Shown here piece after piece: positions 14,613-24,313 of a stretch of DNA of 64,000 bases (positions are counted from its first letter, which is position 1; every line of letters begins with the position of its first letter). The notes beneath the pieces were generated by a model, which searched no databases, was not told the DNA's origin, and was given only the letters and a program-made list of their open reading frames with translations. The DNA is from Deinococcus gobiensis I-0 (GTDB lineage: Bacteria > Deinococcota > Deinococci > Deinococcales > Deinococcaceae), in NCBI RefSeq assembly GCF_000252445.1, contig NC_017790.1, forward strand, positions 301,001 through 365,000, in the 5' to 3' direction. Position numbers and translations under genes: made by a program.

Positions 14613-17600
14613 ATGAAGAAAAGTCTGATTGCTCTCACCGCCGCGCTGTCGTTCGGCCTCGCTGCCGCGCAGACTGCCGCCCCGGCGAGCGCGCCCCAGG
14701 TTCCTGCCCTGACCGACGTTCCTGCCGGCCACTGGGCCAAGGACGCGATCGACCGCCTGGTCAGCCGTGGCATCATCCTCGGCTATCCGGACGGCACCTT
14801 CCGCGGCACCCAGAACCTGACCCGCTACGAAGCCTCCGTCATCATCGCCCGCGTGCTGGATCAGATCCGCAGCGGCGAAACCCCTGCCAGCGGCCTGAAC
14901 GCCGAGGACCTGACGGCGCTCCAGAACGCCATCCAGGAACTCGCCGCCGACCTAGCCGCGCTGGGTGTGCGCGTCAGCGACCTCGAAGAGAACGCGGTCA
15001 ACAAGGACGACTTCGCGCGCCTGGAAGCCCGCATCGAGGAAGTCGCCACCGCTCAGGGTGACGCCACCGCCCTCGCCAACATCCAGGCCCAGATCGACGA
15101 GCTGACCTCGCGCGCCGACGACTACGACACCCTGCGTGCCGACGTCGACGACAACGCCAGCAGCATCGCCGCACTGAACGACCTGACCGTTCTCTTGAAC
15201 CAGGACATCCTGGACCTCCAGGACCGCGTCAGCGCCGTGGAAGCCGCGCAGGCCGACTTCGTCCAGCGCAGCGACTTCAACAACCTCGCGGGCCGCGTGG
15301 GTGTGGTCGAAACCCGCGTCGAGACGGTCAACAACAGCCTGACCGGCCGCATCGCCGCCCTGGAGCGCAACGCGTTCAGCGTCAAGCCGAGCCTGACCCT
15401 GGGCTACAGCGTGAGCCGCGCCAACCGCAACTTCGACATTGACCGCCTCTTCCCCCTGAACGCCGACGGTACCGTGGCCAACAACGCCTTCACCAGCGGC
15501 GGCATCGACAGCGACACGGGTGCCCAGCGCCGTGACTTCGGCGACTTCGGCAACACCAGCTCGCCCATCGTGGCGGGTGCGAACGGTCTGTACGGCTTCG
15601 CCGCCGCTGCTGGCCCTGTGTATCAGGAAGGCAGTACCGATATCGGTATCAGCCTGGGCTTCGACACCAGCGGCCAGTTCAGCCAGGTGACCAGCGCGGC
15701 GTCAGGCAGCCTGTTCAATACGGCCGGCCGTCTGTCGATCAACAGCATTGACCTGAACTTTGGTCTGACCACCCGCCTCCCTGACGACGTCTGCTATGAC
15801 GCCAACGGCGACGGCAGCTGCAGCGACGCGGAAACGGCCGCTGTGGATGTGCTCTACCCCGGTGCTCGCAGCAGTGCGCTGATTGATCCGGCCGGCAGCG
15901 TGTATCGCCCCGTGTTCTTCCGCTTCAAGAACGCAACCACCGAGTTCAGCGTGGGCAACAACCCCGTCATCGTGACGCTGGGCCGCAAGCAGAAGTTCTA
16001 CTTCGCCGACTACGCCTTCGACAACAACTACGACGGCCGCGGCGACGGCTTCGTGGTCAGCGTTGACGGCAGCAACCTGCCGGTGCTGGGTGCGCTCAAG
16101 CCCAAGATCACCACTGTGTACGGCAGCCGTGGCGGCGATAACGTCGCGACCAGCGGGAACTACGGTGTGTACTACCGCGGCGTTCGTGCCCAGATTACCC
16201 CGGTCGGCACCCTGAACGCGGGTCTGTACTATGCCCAGGAAGGCCGTGACGCTTTCGGTGCCGCCGCCGCTGCTGGCCAGACGGCCGCAACTGTGGCCGC
16301 CGTACCCAATGATGTGACCCTGTACGGCGCCGATCTGCACGGCAAGGCCTTCGGTGTCGAGCTGCACAGCGAGTACACCGCGAGCCGCGTGACGCCGGTG
16401 AACAGCGCCGCATACACCGCGAGCGCCTTCTATGCCCGCGCCGCGACCCGCAAGACCGACCTCACCTACGATCTGAACACTCCCGCCGCGCGTCTGGGCA
16501 CCGACACCTTCAACGTGTCGCTGTACGACCTGAACTACCGCCGTATCGAAGCGGGCGTCACGGAAGTCTCGGGCATCAGCGAGTACGGCTACGACACCCG
16601 TCGCAGCTACAGCTCGACCCGCCAGAACAATGCGGACAACCCCAACAACGGCGTGACTGCGCCCTTCTCGAACCTGTACGGCCGTACGGCGACGGGCAGC
16701 ACCACCAACGACGGCCTGATTGGCCAGAAGGGCTTCGGCGTCAAGGCGGCCGTGACCCTGGGCCCGGTGTCGGTGGGCGGCTACTACGACAGCAGCACGA
16801 GCGCCAACGGCTCAATGGCCGTCAACGACCCCAACCTGTTGATCGAACGCGGCGCTTCGGCCAAGGTCGCGGCGAGCATCTTCTCGCTGCGCGGCTCCTA
16901 CAATGAGCTGCTGAGCAACCGATACCAGACCTACCGCAATGCGGGCACGGACGTTGCACTCGGTGCGACGGTCACCGACTCGGTCTACGCGCGCCGCTAC
17001 GCCATCCAGGCGGACGTGACGCCGGGCCTGGGCCTGTACGTCGGCGCCTACTACCGCGACGTCTCGGTCGATGATCAGGCCGGCGGCATGCGCCGTTCGA
17101 GCACTGACCGCGGCCTCTTCGGCCGTGGCTACCTGGCCTCGAGCTTCGCGCCCGGCGTGGGTGCCAACAGCTACCGTGCGGGCCTGACCTGCTCGGAGAG
17201 CAACTTCGGGACCTCGGTCGCCGTCAACGGCGTGAGCGGCGACACCGATGGTGTGGGCGGCGTGCTGAACCCGGCCGTCAACCTTGACGCCAACCGCACC
17301 GGCGTGTGCTTCACCTCCTACGGGGTGGAAGCGGGCCACGCGGGCAACAACGCCAACGCGCTCGTCAAGGACCTGTTCTTCCGCGTCGGTTACGGCCGCG
17401 TGTACGTCCCGACCAGCAATACGTCGACCACTGGCGACTTCAGTGGCAACATCTTCTACGGCGATGTTCGCTACGACCGCAAGGTCAGCGCTGCGAACGT
17501 GCGTCTGGCCGGTTCGTTCTCGAACTCCAACGTCCGTCTTGATGCTCGTCCTGCCGGGACGCGCGGCGCGATCGGTCTGATCGTCCGCACCGACCCCCTC

Positions 17601-18041
17601 ACCGGCCTGCCCTTCAGCCCCCAGATCAACGGTCAGGTGGGTTACTACACCTCGCAGTTCGACAATGACAGCAGCGCGGCGACCCCCGCTCTGAATGCCA
17701 ACGCCGTGAAGTACGGCGCCGGCATCGTCCTGAATGACTTCCTGCTGCCCAACACCAAGGTCGGTGTGCGCTACGACGGTTACAGCGGTATCAACCGTGC
17801 GTACACCCCCTACGACGGCGCAGGTACCGAAGGCTACTTTGCCGACGCCGACACCAACGGCAACCGCATCAACCTGAATGGTGTGTATGTCGAAGGCGCG
17901 TACAACGACCTCGTGTTCTCGTACGGCAACTACACCCTCAGCAGCCGCAACAACGCGGGCACTGAGATCGGCAGCGGCCTGAACAACGGCCAGCCTGCCC
18001 GCGGCCAGACCTTCAAGATCACCTACAAGGTGAACTTCTAA
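14613..18041 (+). CDS. slpA: SlpA, SLH-domain S-layer/outer-membrane protein
   Basis: SlpA is a major cell-envelope protein of Deinococcus that tethers the outer membrane to the cell wall. The 1142-residue product has a signal peptide (MKKSLIALTAALSFGLAAAQ), one SLH domain (about 30-85; VPAGHWAKDAIDRLVSRGI, GYPDGTFRG, LTRYE), a long coiled-coil region (about 95-260) and then a large beta-rich part with alternating aromatic residues ending FKITYKVNF, consistent with an outer-membrane barrel. The ATG is chosen because it begins the signal peptide. Next gene is ppaC, after a terminator; the order slpA-ppaC-folC-ddrO is as I recall in D. radiodurans. Confidence 0.96.
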   Translation: MKKSLIALTAALSFGLAAAQTAAPASAPQVPALTDVPAGHWAKDAIDRLVSRGIILGYPDGTFRGTQNLTRYEASVIIARVLDQIRSGETPASGLNAEDLTALQNAIQELAADLAALGVRVSDLEENAVNKDDFARLEARIEEVATAQGDATALANIQAQIDELTSRADDYDTLRADVDDNASSIAALNDLTVLLNQDILDLQDRVSAVEAAQADFVQRSDFNNLAGRVGVVETRVETVNNSLTGRIAALERNAFSVKPSLTLGYSVSRANRNFDIDRLFPLNADGTVANNAFTSGGIDSDTGAQRRDFGDFGNTSSPIVAGANGLYGFAAAAGPVYQEGSTDIGISLGFDTSGQFSQVTSAASGSLFNTAGRLSINSIDLNFGLTTRLPDDVCYDANGDGSCSDAETAAVDVLYPGARSSALIDPAGSVYRPVFFRFKNATTEFSVGNNPVIVTLGRKQKFYFADYAFDNNYDGRGDGFVVSVDGSNLPVLGALKPKITTVYGSRGGDNVATSGNYGVYYRGVRAQITPVGTLNAGLYYAQEGRDAFGAAAAAGQTAATVAAVPNDVTLYGADLHGKAFGVELHSEYTASRVTPVNSAAYTASAFYARAATRKTDLTYDLNTPAARLGTDTFNVSLYDLNYRRIEAGVTEVSGISEYGYDTRRSYSSTRQNNADNPNNGVTAPFSNLYGRTATGSTTNDGLIGQKGFGVKAAVTLGPVSVGGYYDSSTSANGSMAVNDPNLLIERGASAKVAASIFSLRGSYNELLSNRYQTYRNAGTDVALGATVTDSVYARRYAIQADVTPGLGLYVGAYYRDVSVDDQAGGMRRSSTDRGLFGRGYLASSFAPGVGANSYRAGLTCSESNFGTSVAVNGVSGDTDGVGGVLNPAVNLDANRTGVCFTSYGVEAGHAGNNANALVKDLFFRVGYGRVYVPTSNTSTTGDFSGNIFYGDVRYDRKVSAANVRLAGSFSNSNVRLDARPAGTRGAIGLIVRTDPLTGLPFSPQINGQVGYYTSQFDNDSSAATPALNANAVKYGAGIVLNDFLLPNTKVGVRYDGYSGINRAYTPYDGAGTEGYFADADTNGNRINLNGVYVEGAYNDLVFSYGNYTLSSRNNAGTEIGSGLNNGQPARGQTFKITYKVNF

Positions 18042-18060
18042 GCCTCTTTCCGACTTTCCG

Positions 18061-18090
18061 CAAAGCCCCCGCCCCGTGCGGGGGTTTTTG
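18061..18090 (+). terminator. Terminator of slpA
   Basis: A perfect 7-bp GC stem (18066-18072 with 18078-18084) is followed by TTTTT. It ends the slpA transcript just before the ppaC promoter. Confidence 0.9.
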
Positions 18091-18139
18091 CGTGGATTCG
18101 TCCGGCTGCCTGGTCAGGGAGAGCCGCTACAATTCGGCC

Positions 18140-19078
18140 ATGATCGCTGTGTTCGGCCACCTGAATCCCGATACCGACGCTATCGCCAGTGCGCTGGTAT
18201 ACGCCCGCCTTCTCACGCGGCAGGGTCATCCCGCGCAGGCCTACCGCCTGGGCGAGTTGAATTTCGAGACGGCGTATGTCCTGAAGGAATTGGGACTGAC
18301 CGCTCCGGAACTTCTGCCTCAGCTGGCGGCCGGCAGTGAAGTGGCGCTGGTGGACCACAACGAAAGCGCCCAATCGGCCCCCCACCTGGCCGAATACGAG
18401 GTCACGCGCGTCGTGGACCACCACAAGCTGGGGGACCTGACCACGGCGGCCCCCGCCTACCTGCGTTTCGAACCGGTGGGCTGCACTTCCACGCTGCTGC
18501 TCAAGCTGCACCGCGAAGCTGGCCTGGATATAGAGCCGCAGGACGCACGGCTGATGCTCAGTGCCATTCTGAGCGACACCCTGCATTTCCGCAGCCCGAC
18601 CACCACGCCCGACGACCGGCAGGCTGTGGAATTCCTCTCTCCGATCGCCGGGGTAGACGACGTGGCCGGTTTCGCGCTGGCGATGTTCGCGGCCAAGAGT
18701 GATCTGGGCGATACGCCGGCAGAAACCCTGCTGAAGATGGACTACAAGGTCTTTCCCTTCGGCGATCCCGAGCAGACCTGGGGCATCGGCGTGATCGAGA
18801 CGACCAATCCGGCCTACGTATTCGGGCGGCAACGGGAACTGCTCGCGGCGATGGACCAGATCAAGGCGCAGGATGGCCTGAGCGGGGTACTGCTGAGCGT
18901 GGTGGACATTCTCAACGAGACCAACCGGACCCTGGTGCTGAGCGCCACCGAAGGCAAAGTGTTGCGTGAGGCCTTCGGGGTCGTGGCCCAGGACGGCGTG
19001 GCCGATCTGGGAGCCCGTATCAGCCGCAAGAAGCAGATCGTGCCGACGCTCGAAGAGTACTTTGCGCCCCAGGCCTGA
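18140..19078 (+). CDS. ppaC: Manganese-dependent inorganic pyrophosphatase (family II, DHH)
   Basis: The enzyme hydrolyses pyrophosphate to phosphate and so drives biosynthetic reactions forward. It is 312 residues, the usual size. Metal-binding residues are H7, D11 and D13 in GHLNPDTDA, D72 in LVDHNE, H94-H95 in VVDHHKLGD (the DHH motif) and D146 in AILSDTLHF; the C-terminal DHHA2 domain ends with SRKKQIVP, supplying the substrate-binding RKK. A TACAAT hexamer (18128-18133) lies 6 nt before the ATG, so the mRNA is probably leaderless. folC follows 9 bp after the stop. Confidence 0.97.
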   Translation: MIAVFGHLNPDTDAIASALVYARLLTRQGHPAQAYRLGELNFETAYVLKELGLTAPELLPQLAAGSEVALVDHNESAQSAPHLAEYEVTRVVDHHKLGDLTTAAPAYLRFEPVGCTSTLLLKLHREAGLDIEPQDARLMLSAILSDTLHFRSPTTTPDDRQAVEFLSPIAGVDDVAGFALAMFAAKSDLGDTPAETLLKMDYKVFPFGDPEQTWGIGVIETTNPAYVFGRQRELLAAMDQIKAQDGLSGVLLSVVDILNETNRTLVLSATEGKVLREAFGVVAQDGVADLGARISRKKQIVPTLEEYFAPQA

Positions 19079-19087
19079 GGGCAGCAA

Positions 19088-20341
19088 ATGAGCGGACCAG
19101 AACATCTCGACTGGCTGTTCGCCCGGCAGCGCTTCGGGGTGCGGCCAGGCCTGGAACGGGTCCACGCCCTTCTCGCGGCGCTGGGTCGCCCTCAGGACCG
19201 GTTCCGGGCCATCCTGGTCGGCGGCACCAACGGCAAGGGCAGTACGGCCGCCACCCTCGCGTCGGTCCTGAGGGCCGCCGGGGAGCGCACCGGCCTGTTC
19301 ACCAGCCCACATCTGACCCGGTTCAGCGAGCGCTTCGTGGTGGATGGACAGGAGCTGCCTGCCGGGCAGGTGCTGGCGGCGCTGGGCCGGGTGCGCCCGC
19401 TGGCCGAGACCTACGAGGCGTCTTTTTTCGAGGTGGTCACGGCGCTAGGCTGCCTGCTCTTTGCGGAGGCCGAAGTCCAGACGGCCGTGATGGAGGTGGG
19501 TCTGGGAGGACGGCTCGACGCGACCAATGCCCTTGACCCGGTGCTGAGCCTCCTGACGAACGTGGGCCTGGACCACACGGCGATTCTGGGCGACACGGTC
19601 CAGGCCATCGCTGCCGAGAAGGCGGGCATCCTGCGGGCCGGGCGACCTGCGCTGACAGGTGCGTCGCCGGACCTGTGGCCGGTGTTGGACGGAGCGGGCG
19701 CAGAACTCTGGGCTGCTGCTCGCGAATGGCACTGGGAAGCGGAGTCGCTGGGCTGGGAAGGGCACGCCGTCGAAATCCAGACCCCGGCTGGCGACCTCAG
19801 CTTCCGGACGCCGCTGCTGGGGCGCCATGGCGCAGGCAACGCTGCGCTGGCGGCGGCGGCGGCCCTGCGGCTGGGTCTTCCGGCCGGAGCGGTCCGGGAG
19901 GGCGCCGCCGGAACCCGTTGGCCCGGGCGTCTGGAACGCCTGCCCTGGCGGGGCGGTCAGGTGCTGCTCGATGGGGCGCACAATCCGGACGGCGCGCAGG
20001 CTGTGGCCGCTGCCCTGGCCGATTTGGGGACCGGCCCCCTGCCTCTGATCTTCGGCGCCGCTGAGGACAAGGACCTGGAGGGGGTGGCGGCGGCCCTGCG
20101 GCCCCTGGCCTCCCGCGTCATCCTGACCCGCGCGGCCCTCAGTCCGCGCGCCGCCGAGCCGCACACACTGGCGCGGCTGTTCCCCGGCTTGCCCCTGACA
20201 TTGACGCGGACGCCCGAGGAGGCGCTTGGGGCCCTGCCGCCCGGGGCGCAGGCGCTGGCCTGCGGAAGCCTGTACCTCGTCGGTGAATTGCGCCCCTTGC
20301 TGCTGGGTGAGGTGGGCGAGGCGCGGGAGCGCTGGCAGTGA
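19088..20341 (+). CDS. folC: Bifunctional folylpolyglutamate/dihydrofolate synthase
   Basis: FolC adds glutamate to dihydropteroate or folates in the folate pathway. The 417-residue protein has the Mur-ligase ATP loop GGTNGKGST (45-53), the folate-site segment LFTSPHLTRFSERF, the central EVGLGGRLDATN motif and DGAHNPDGAQAV in the C-terminal domain. It follows ppaC by 9 bp without a terminator and is probably cotranscribed. Its stop is 4 bp from the end of a convergent small gene. Confidence 0.96.
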   Translation: MSGPEHLDWLFARQRFGVRPGLERVHALLAALGRPQDRFRAILVGGTNGKGSTAATLASVLRAAGERTGLFTSPHLTRFSERFVVDGQELPAGQVLAALGRVRPLAETYEASFFEVVTALGCLLFAEAEVQTAVMEVGLGGRLDATNALDPVLSLLTNVGLDHTAILGDTVQAIAAEKAGILRAGRPALTGASPDLWPVLDGAGAELWAAAREWHWEAESLGWEGHAVEIQTPAGDLSFRTPLLGRHGAGNAALAAAAALRLGLPAGAVREGAAGTRWPGRLERLPWRGGQVLLDGAHNPDGAQAVAAALADLGTGPLPLIFGAAEDKDLEGVAAALRPLASRVILTRAALSPRAAEPHTLARLFPGLPLTLTRTPEEALGALPPGAQALACGSLYLVGELRPLLLGEVGEARERWQ

Positions 20342-20345
20342 GGGT

Positions 20346-20597
20346 CTAGACGGCCTGACGCTGCTCGGCGCGGCTGACGAGATAGGCGCGCGTGGCGCCC
20401 AGCCAGACCTGCACGAGGTCGGCGCGGGGGTGTTGGCGCTGGAGCATGGCCTGCATGCCGTTGTCGAGGTGGCGCTCGACACGCCGCACCGCATTCAGCC
20501 CCCCCTCGTTCTCGGTCTCGATCAGGGTATTCAGGACGGTCGTCGAGTGGACATAGCCGGCCCGGATGCTGCCGGCGATCTGATCCAGTGCGCGCAT
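20346..20597 (-). CDS. Small hypothetical protein, 83 residues
   Basis: The product is a basic, helical-looking protein (MRALDQIAGSIRAGYVHST) without cysteine, signal peptide or known motif. I do not recognise the family. It has a good ribosome site (AAGGAG, 8-9 nt before the ATG) and a TATAGC hexamer further upstream on the minus strand, and it shares the intergenic control region with divergent ddrO. That position next to the DNA-damage repressor makes coregulation possible but there is no direct sign of it. Confidence 0.68.
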   Translation of the reverse strand: MRALDQIAGSIRAGYVHSTTVLNTLIETENEGGLNAVRRVERHLDNGMQAMLQRQHPRADLVQVWLGATRAYLVSRAEQRQAV

Positions 20598-20725
20598 GAA
20601 TCTGGCTCCTTCCGGCCGCCATGGGCCGCGAGGTCTACAGGAGAATGTGGCTATACAGAGAAAATCCCTAACTGGTTACGATGCTAGCAGAGCTGTCGGG
20701 GGGTCTGCAAGAAGTCTGGGCCCCT

Positions 20726-20791
20726 ATTCTGTCTTGACCGTATCCGGGGGCGGTGTTACACTCCAACCAAGGGTGCCCGATTCTGCCTTGA
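20726..20791 (+). promoter_or_regulatory. ddrO promoter with candidate DdrO operator sequences
   Basis: TTGACC (20734-20739) and TACACT (20757-20762) are separated by exactly 17 bp, a good sigma70-type promoter. The -35 box is embedded in TTCTGTCTTGACCGTAT (20727-20743), which matches the ddrB operator of this window at 9 of 17 positions, mainly in the left half. A related ATTCTGCCTTGA recurs at 20780-20791, 54 bp after ATTCTGTCTTGA at 20726-20737. DdrO is known to repress its own gene, so an imperfect operator over the -35 is plausible. Confidence 0.6.
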
Positions 20792-20888
20792 AGCAAACGC
20801 ATCCCCAGGCAGCAAGCCGAGTCTCTGACGTGTGCGAGGGCATACGCGGGGCGCGGTGAAGCCACGCCGCAGCCCGGGAGGTGAATAT

Positions 20889-21278
<390 letters not shown>

Positions 21279-21297
21279 GGCGCGTTTTCCAACAGAG

Positions 21298-21329
21298 CAG
21301 GCCCGGCATGTCATCTGCCGGGCCTGTTT
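21298..21329 (+). terminator. Terminator of ddrO
   Basis: A perfect 11-bp GC-rich stem (21298-21308 with 21316-21326) with a 7-nt loop is followed by TTT. It lies between ddrO and the convergent membrane-protein gene and may work in both directions. Confidence 0.8.
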
Positions 21330-21345
21330 CGCCGTGGAGCGGCCG

Positions 21346-23040
21346 CTAGCGGGGCAGCCGCGTCAGGAGGAGCGTCCCTGCTCCCCAGGCCCCGCCGACC
21401 ACCGCCAGCGTGAAGGCCAGGGGCGGCAGACTCAGGCTGGCGGCAAAGGCGCTCAGGCCCAGCAGCGCCCCGACCGCGTCGGGGACCGGCAGCCGGACAC
21501 GGTGGGCCAGGGCGCGCCCGAGGTCATACAGGCTGACGCTCAGACCGGTGGCGACCAGCAGGGCGGCGAGGGCCACCGCCAGCAGGGCCGGGCCCAGCAG
21601 CCCCGCCAGCCCCAGCACCGCCGCCGGGCCGGCGAGGAGGGCCAACATCAGTACGCCCATCGCCAGGGTCCGCATGGGGGCGTGCCGCTGCCGCCGGGCC
21701 AGGCCCGGAGCCAACCCGGCCACGAACAGCAGCAGCAGCGCGCCGCCGGTCAGGACCACGAACACCTGTGGCCACGCGGCGGCCCCCAGCCAGCCCAGCA
21801 CCGGCCGGAAGGCGGCGGCGGTCGCCAGCCCCAGGCCGGTGGGCGGCGCGGTCTGCAGGGCGCTGCGGTCGCCGGGCGCGTGGCCCAGCAGCGCGTTGAC
21901 CCGGCCGTCCACCTGCGCCCCCGGGGCCTGATACACGTCGCCCAGCAGGGTGATGACCTCGCCGCCCACCTGCGCCTTTTCGCCCAGGCGGACGTCGCCG
22001 CCGATGGCGATGACGTTACCGCTGACCGTTCCGCTGACGGTCACGCTGCGCCCGATGCTCAGGCCGCCGTCGCCTCCGGCCACGTGGTACAGCGCGGGCA
22101 GCGCCAGCACCGCCGACAGCGCGAAGGCGCCCGCCCCGGCGCGCTGCACCGTTGGCACCGGTTTCCAGGCCACCAGGACGCTGGTGAGCAGCAGCAGGGC
22201 CAGCCCTATCCCCGCCAACGGCGACACCTGTTCGAGCAGGGTCCTGAGCACCACGGCCCCTGCCGCGAGGTTGGGCCACGCGGTGCTCAGGGTCATCAGG
22301 ACAAGGCCCACCAGCAACGCCCCGACCAGCAGCAGGGGAGCGGGGTTCGGCGCCGGGGCCAGCACCCCCAGGGCGGCTGGGGTCATGGTCGTGGGGATGA
22401 CCAGCACGGGGCGCGTCGGAGCCGGCTCTGGGGGCGGGAACGCGACCATCCGGGCCATGACCGCCGGAGTCACGCTGCGGGGGAGAGGGGGACGGGACAG
22501 GGCGCCCAGGACCGAGGCCCCCTGGATGTCGGTCAGGGTGGCCGCAGCGACCGAGCGGGCCGGGGGCGGTGGCGCGAGCTGACGCGCCAGACGCAGCTCG
22601 GACAGCACCGCCTCGGCCACCGGGCGCGGCGCGGGGGGAGGGGCCAGCCAGCGCGCCGCCGCGATATCGGTCAGGACGGCCGGAGCCACGCTGCGTTCGG
22701 GAGGCGGTGGGACCAGCAGGCGGCCCAGCGTCAGGTCGCGCACGGCGGCGTCGGCCACCGAGCGGGGCAGGGAAGGCGGAGCCAGTAATCGCGCCGCCTT
22801 CAGGTCGGACACGGCGGCCTGCGCGACGCTGCGCGGCAGGGCTGGACGTTCCAGGCCGCGCAGCGTCGCGGTGACGTGGCGCAGCGCCGCGCGGTCTGCC
22901 TGGACCTCTGGCGGGGCGGCGGCAAGCCGGGCAACGTCGGGCCCGCTCAGGTCCTGGTCGGCTTCCCGGTGCAGGGCCGCGCGCAGGTCGTCGCCCAGGC
23001 GCTCCCAGTGTTCACCCGAGTTGTGCTCTCCCTGACCCAT
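21346..23040 (-). CDS. Membrane protein with six N-terminal 23-26-residue repeats and a bactofilin-like segment
   Basis: The 564-residue protein has no family I can name. An N-terminal acidic/helical part (1-65) is followed by six repeats starting with RSV/RPV at residues 70, 93, 116, 139, 162 and 188 (pattern RSVAxAxLxDLxxARxLAPPP). Next come about three membrane helices (215-310), a short Gly/Val-rich beta segment (about 325-385; SVTVSGTVSGNVIAIGGDV) like polymer-forming bactofilins, and five or so more helices. The N-terminal part resembles anti-sigma factors in layout but lacks their zinc ligands. It ends beside ddrO in convergent orientation; moaC lies downstream of its start on the same strand. 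Confidence 0.8.
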   Translation of the reverse strand: MGQGEHNSGEHWERLGDDLRAALHREADQDLSGPDVARLAAAPPEVQADRAALRHVTATLRGLERPALPRSVAQAAVSDLKAARLLAPPSLPRSVADAAVRDLTLGRLLVPPPPERSVAPAVLTDIAAARWLAPPPAPRPVAEAVLSELRLARQLAPPPPARSVAAATLTDIQGASVLGALSRPPLPRSVTPAVMARMVAFPPPEPAPTRPVLVIPTTMTPAALGVLAPAPNPAPLLLVGALLVGLVLMTLSTAWPNLAAGAVVLRTLLEQVSPLAGIGLALLLLTSVLVAWKPVPTVQRAGAGAFALSAVLALPALYHVAGGDGGLSIGRSVTVSGTVSGNVIAIGGDVRLGEKAQVGGEVITLLGDVYQAPGAQVDGRVNALLGHAPGDRSALQTAPPTGLGLATAAAFRPVLGWLGAAAWPQVFVVLTGGALLLLFVAGLAPGLARRQRHAPMRTLAMGVLMLALLAGPAAVLGLAGLLGPALLAVALAALLVATGLSVSLYDLGRALAHRVRLPVPDAVGALLGLSAFAASLSLPPLAFTLAVVGGAWGAGTLLLTRLPR

Positions 23041-23115
23041 ACGTTTCCTCTACGTTGAAACGACAGCCAGAGTTCCCGGACCTGTCTAGAGGGCAGGCCC
23101 GGACTCAAGGGTCGC

Positions 23116-23637
23116 TCAGGAGATGGGCTGGCCCTGCCGGTCCTCGGCCCGGTAGTCTCCACTCTTGCCGCCGGTTTTGGACAGCAGGCGCAGCCCGGTG
23201 ATCTCGATGGCCTTGCTGGCCGCCTTGAGCATGTCGTACACGTTCAGGGCCGCCACGCTCGCCGCCGTCAGGGCCTCCATCTCGACGCCGGTCGGGGCAG
23301 TGGTCTTCACGGTCGCCGCGATCCGCACCCCGGCCGCCTCCAGCGTGACCTGCACGTCGGCGCCCGTGACCGGAATGGGGTGGCACAGCAGGATCAGGTC
23401 GGCGGTGCGCTTGCTGCCGGCCAGACCGGCCAGACGGGCCACCGTCAGCGGGTCGCCTTTGGGGTTGGTGCCCGCCTCCAGCGCGGCGCGGGCCTCTGGG
23501 GGCAGGACGACCCAGGCCTCGGCCGTTGCCGTGCGGGTGGTCGCGGCCTTGTCGGTCACGTCGACCATGCGCGGCTGGCCGTCACGGAAGTGGGTCAGTT
23601 CGGGGGCGTTCTCGGGGGAGGGGGCAGCGGCGCTCAA
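23116..23637 (-). CDS. moaC: Cyclic pyranopterin monophosphate synthase MoaC
   Basis: MoaC makes cyclic pyranopterin monophosphate, the first tricyclic intermediate of molybdenum cofactor. Family motifs are [39 protein letters not shown] (active-site region) and [20 protein letters not shown]. The start is TTG, only 3 bp after the stop of the YceD-like gene, so translation is likely coupled; the next methionine (residue 24) is too far in. No other molybdopterin gene is adjacent. Confidence 0.95.
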   Translation of the reverse strand: MSAAAPSPENAPELTHFRDGQPRMVDVTDKAATTRTATAEAWVVLPPEARAALEAGTNPKGDPLTVARLAGLAGSKRTADLILLCHPIPVTGADVQVTLEAAGVRIAATVKTTAPTGVEMEALTAASVAALNVYDMLKAASKAIEITGLRLLSKTGGKSGDYRAEDRQGQPIS

Positions 23638-23640
23638 GGC

Positions 23641-24246
23641 TCAATCTTCCGGCAGGTCGAGGCCACGCAGGGTGGCGAAGGGGTTCTGGCGGGCGTGGGT
23701 GCTGCCCTCGGGGGTGCCCAGATCGGTGTCGATGGCCTCGACAGGCACCGCCGCGCTGTGCTCGCACGGCCCCTCGTTGAGGTCGTGGCCGCACACCTGA
23801 CACAGGCCCTTGCAGGCCTCGTCGTGCAGCACGCTCAAAGGCGCCCCCAGCAGCGTGGTCTCGGCGAGGTAGGCGCTCAGGTCGAGGTTGGGGTCGCCGA
23901 AGACGAGCACGTCCTCGCCGCTCTCGGCTTCTTCCAGGTACGGTTCGGTGGCGGCGGGGTCGTAGCGCATCAGGGTGCCGAGCGTGAGCTCCAGCGGCAC
24001 CTCCACGTCGCGCAGGCAGCGGGCGCATTCCATGATCAGGGTCGGCTCGAAGCTGCCCTGAAGGTACATCTCGTCGCCGCCCAGCGCGTTGACGTCGATA
24101 TCGAAGGGGGCCGGCTCGGCGAAGCGCAGGGTCTGCGTCTCCTTGCCCTGCTGGTAGGTGAGGTGGTCAAGTTCGCCGTCCACGTGCGCTTCGTCCGTAG
24201 ACGACCGCAGCAGCGAACCGAGGTGAATGTGGGGCTGATCGCTCAT
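23641..24246 (-). CDS. YceD/DUF177 family protein
   Basis: YceD proteins are needed for normal 23S rRNA levels in bacteria and plants. This 201-residue member has the conserved MECARCLRDVEVPLEL segment and a C-terminal CKGLCQVCGHDLNEGPC, four cysteines likely to bind zinc. The gene usually precedes rpmF (ribosomal protein L32); here it is followed by moaC instead. The frame is open for 11 further codons, but the ATG at 24244-24246 lies 6 nt after a TATCCT hexamer (24253-24258, minus strand), indicating a leaderless start. Confidence 0.9.
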   Translation of the reverse strand: MSDQPHIHLGSLLRSSTDEAHVDGELDHLTYQQGKETQTLRFAEPAPFDIDVNALGGDEMYLQGSFEPTLIMECARCLRDVEVPLELTLGTLMRYDPAATEPYLEEAESGEDVLVFGDPNLDLSAYLAETTLLGAPLSVLHDEACKGLCQVCGHDLNEGPCEHSAAVPVEAIDTDLGTPEGSTHARQNPFATLRGLDLPED

Positions 24247-24313
24247 CCCCTCAGGATACGGTGTGGGGGCCAGGGACACCGGAAAACGCTCACCTTGCGC
24301 TAGGCGTCCTGGC

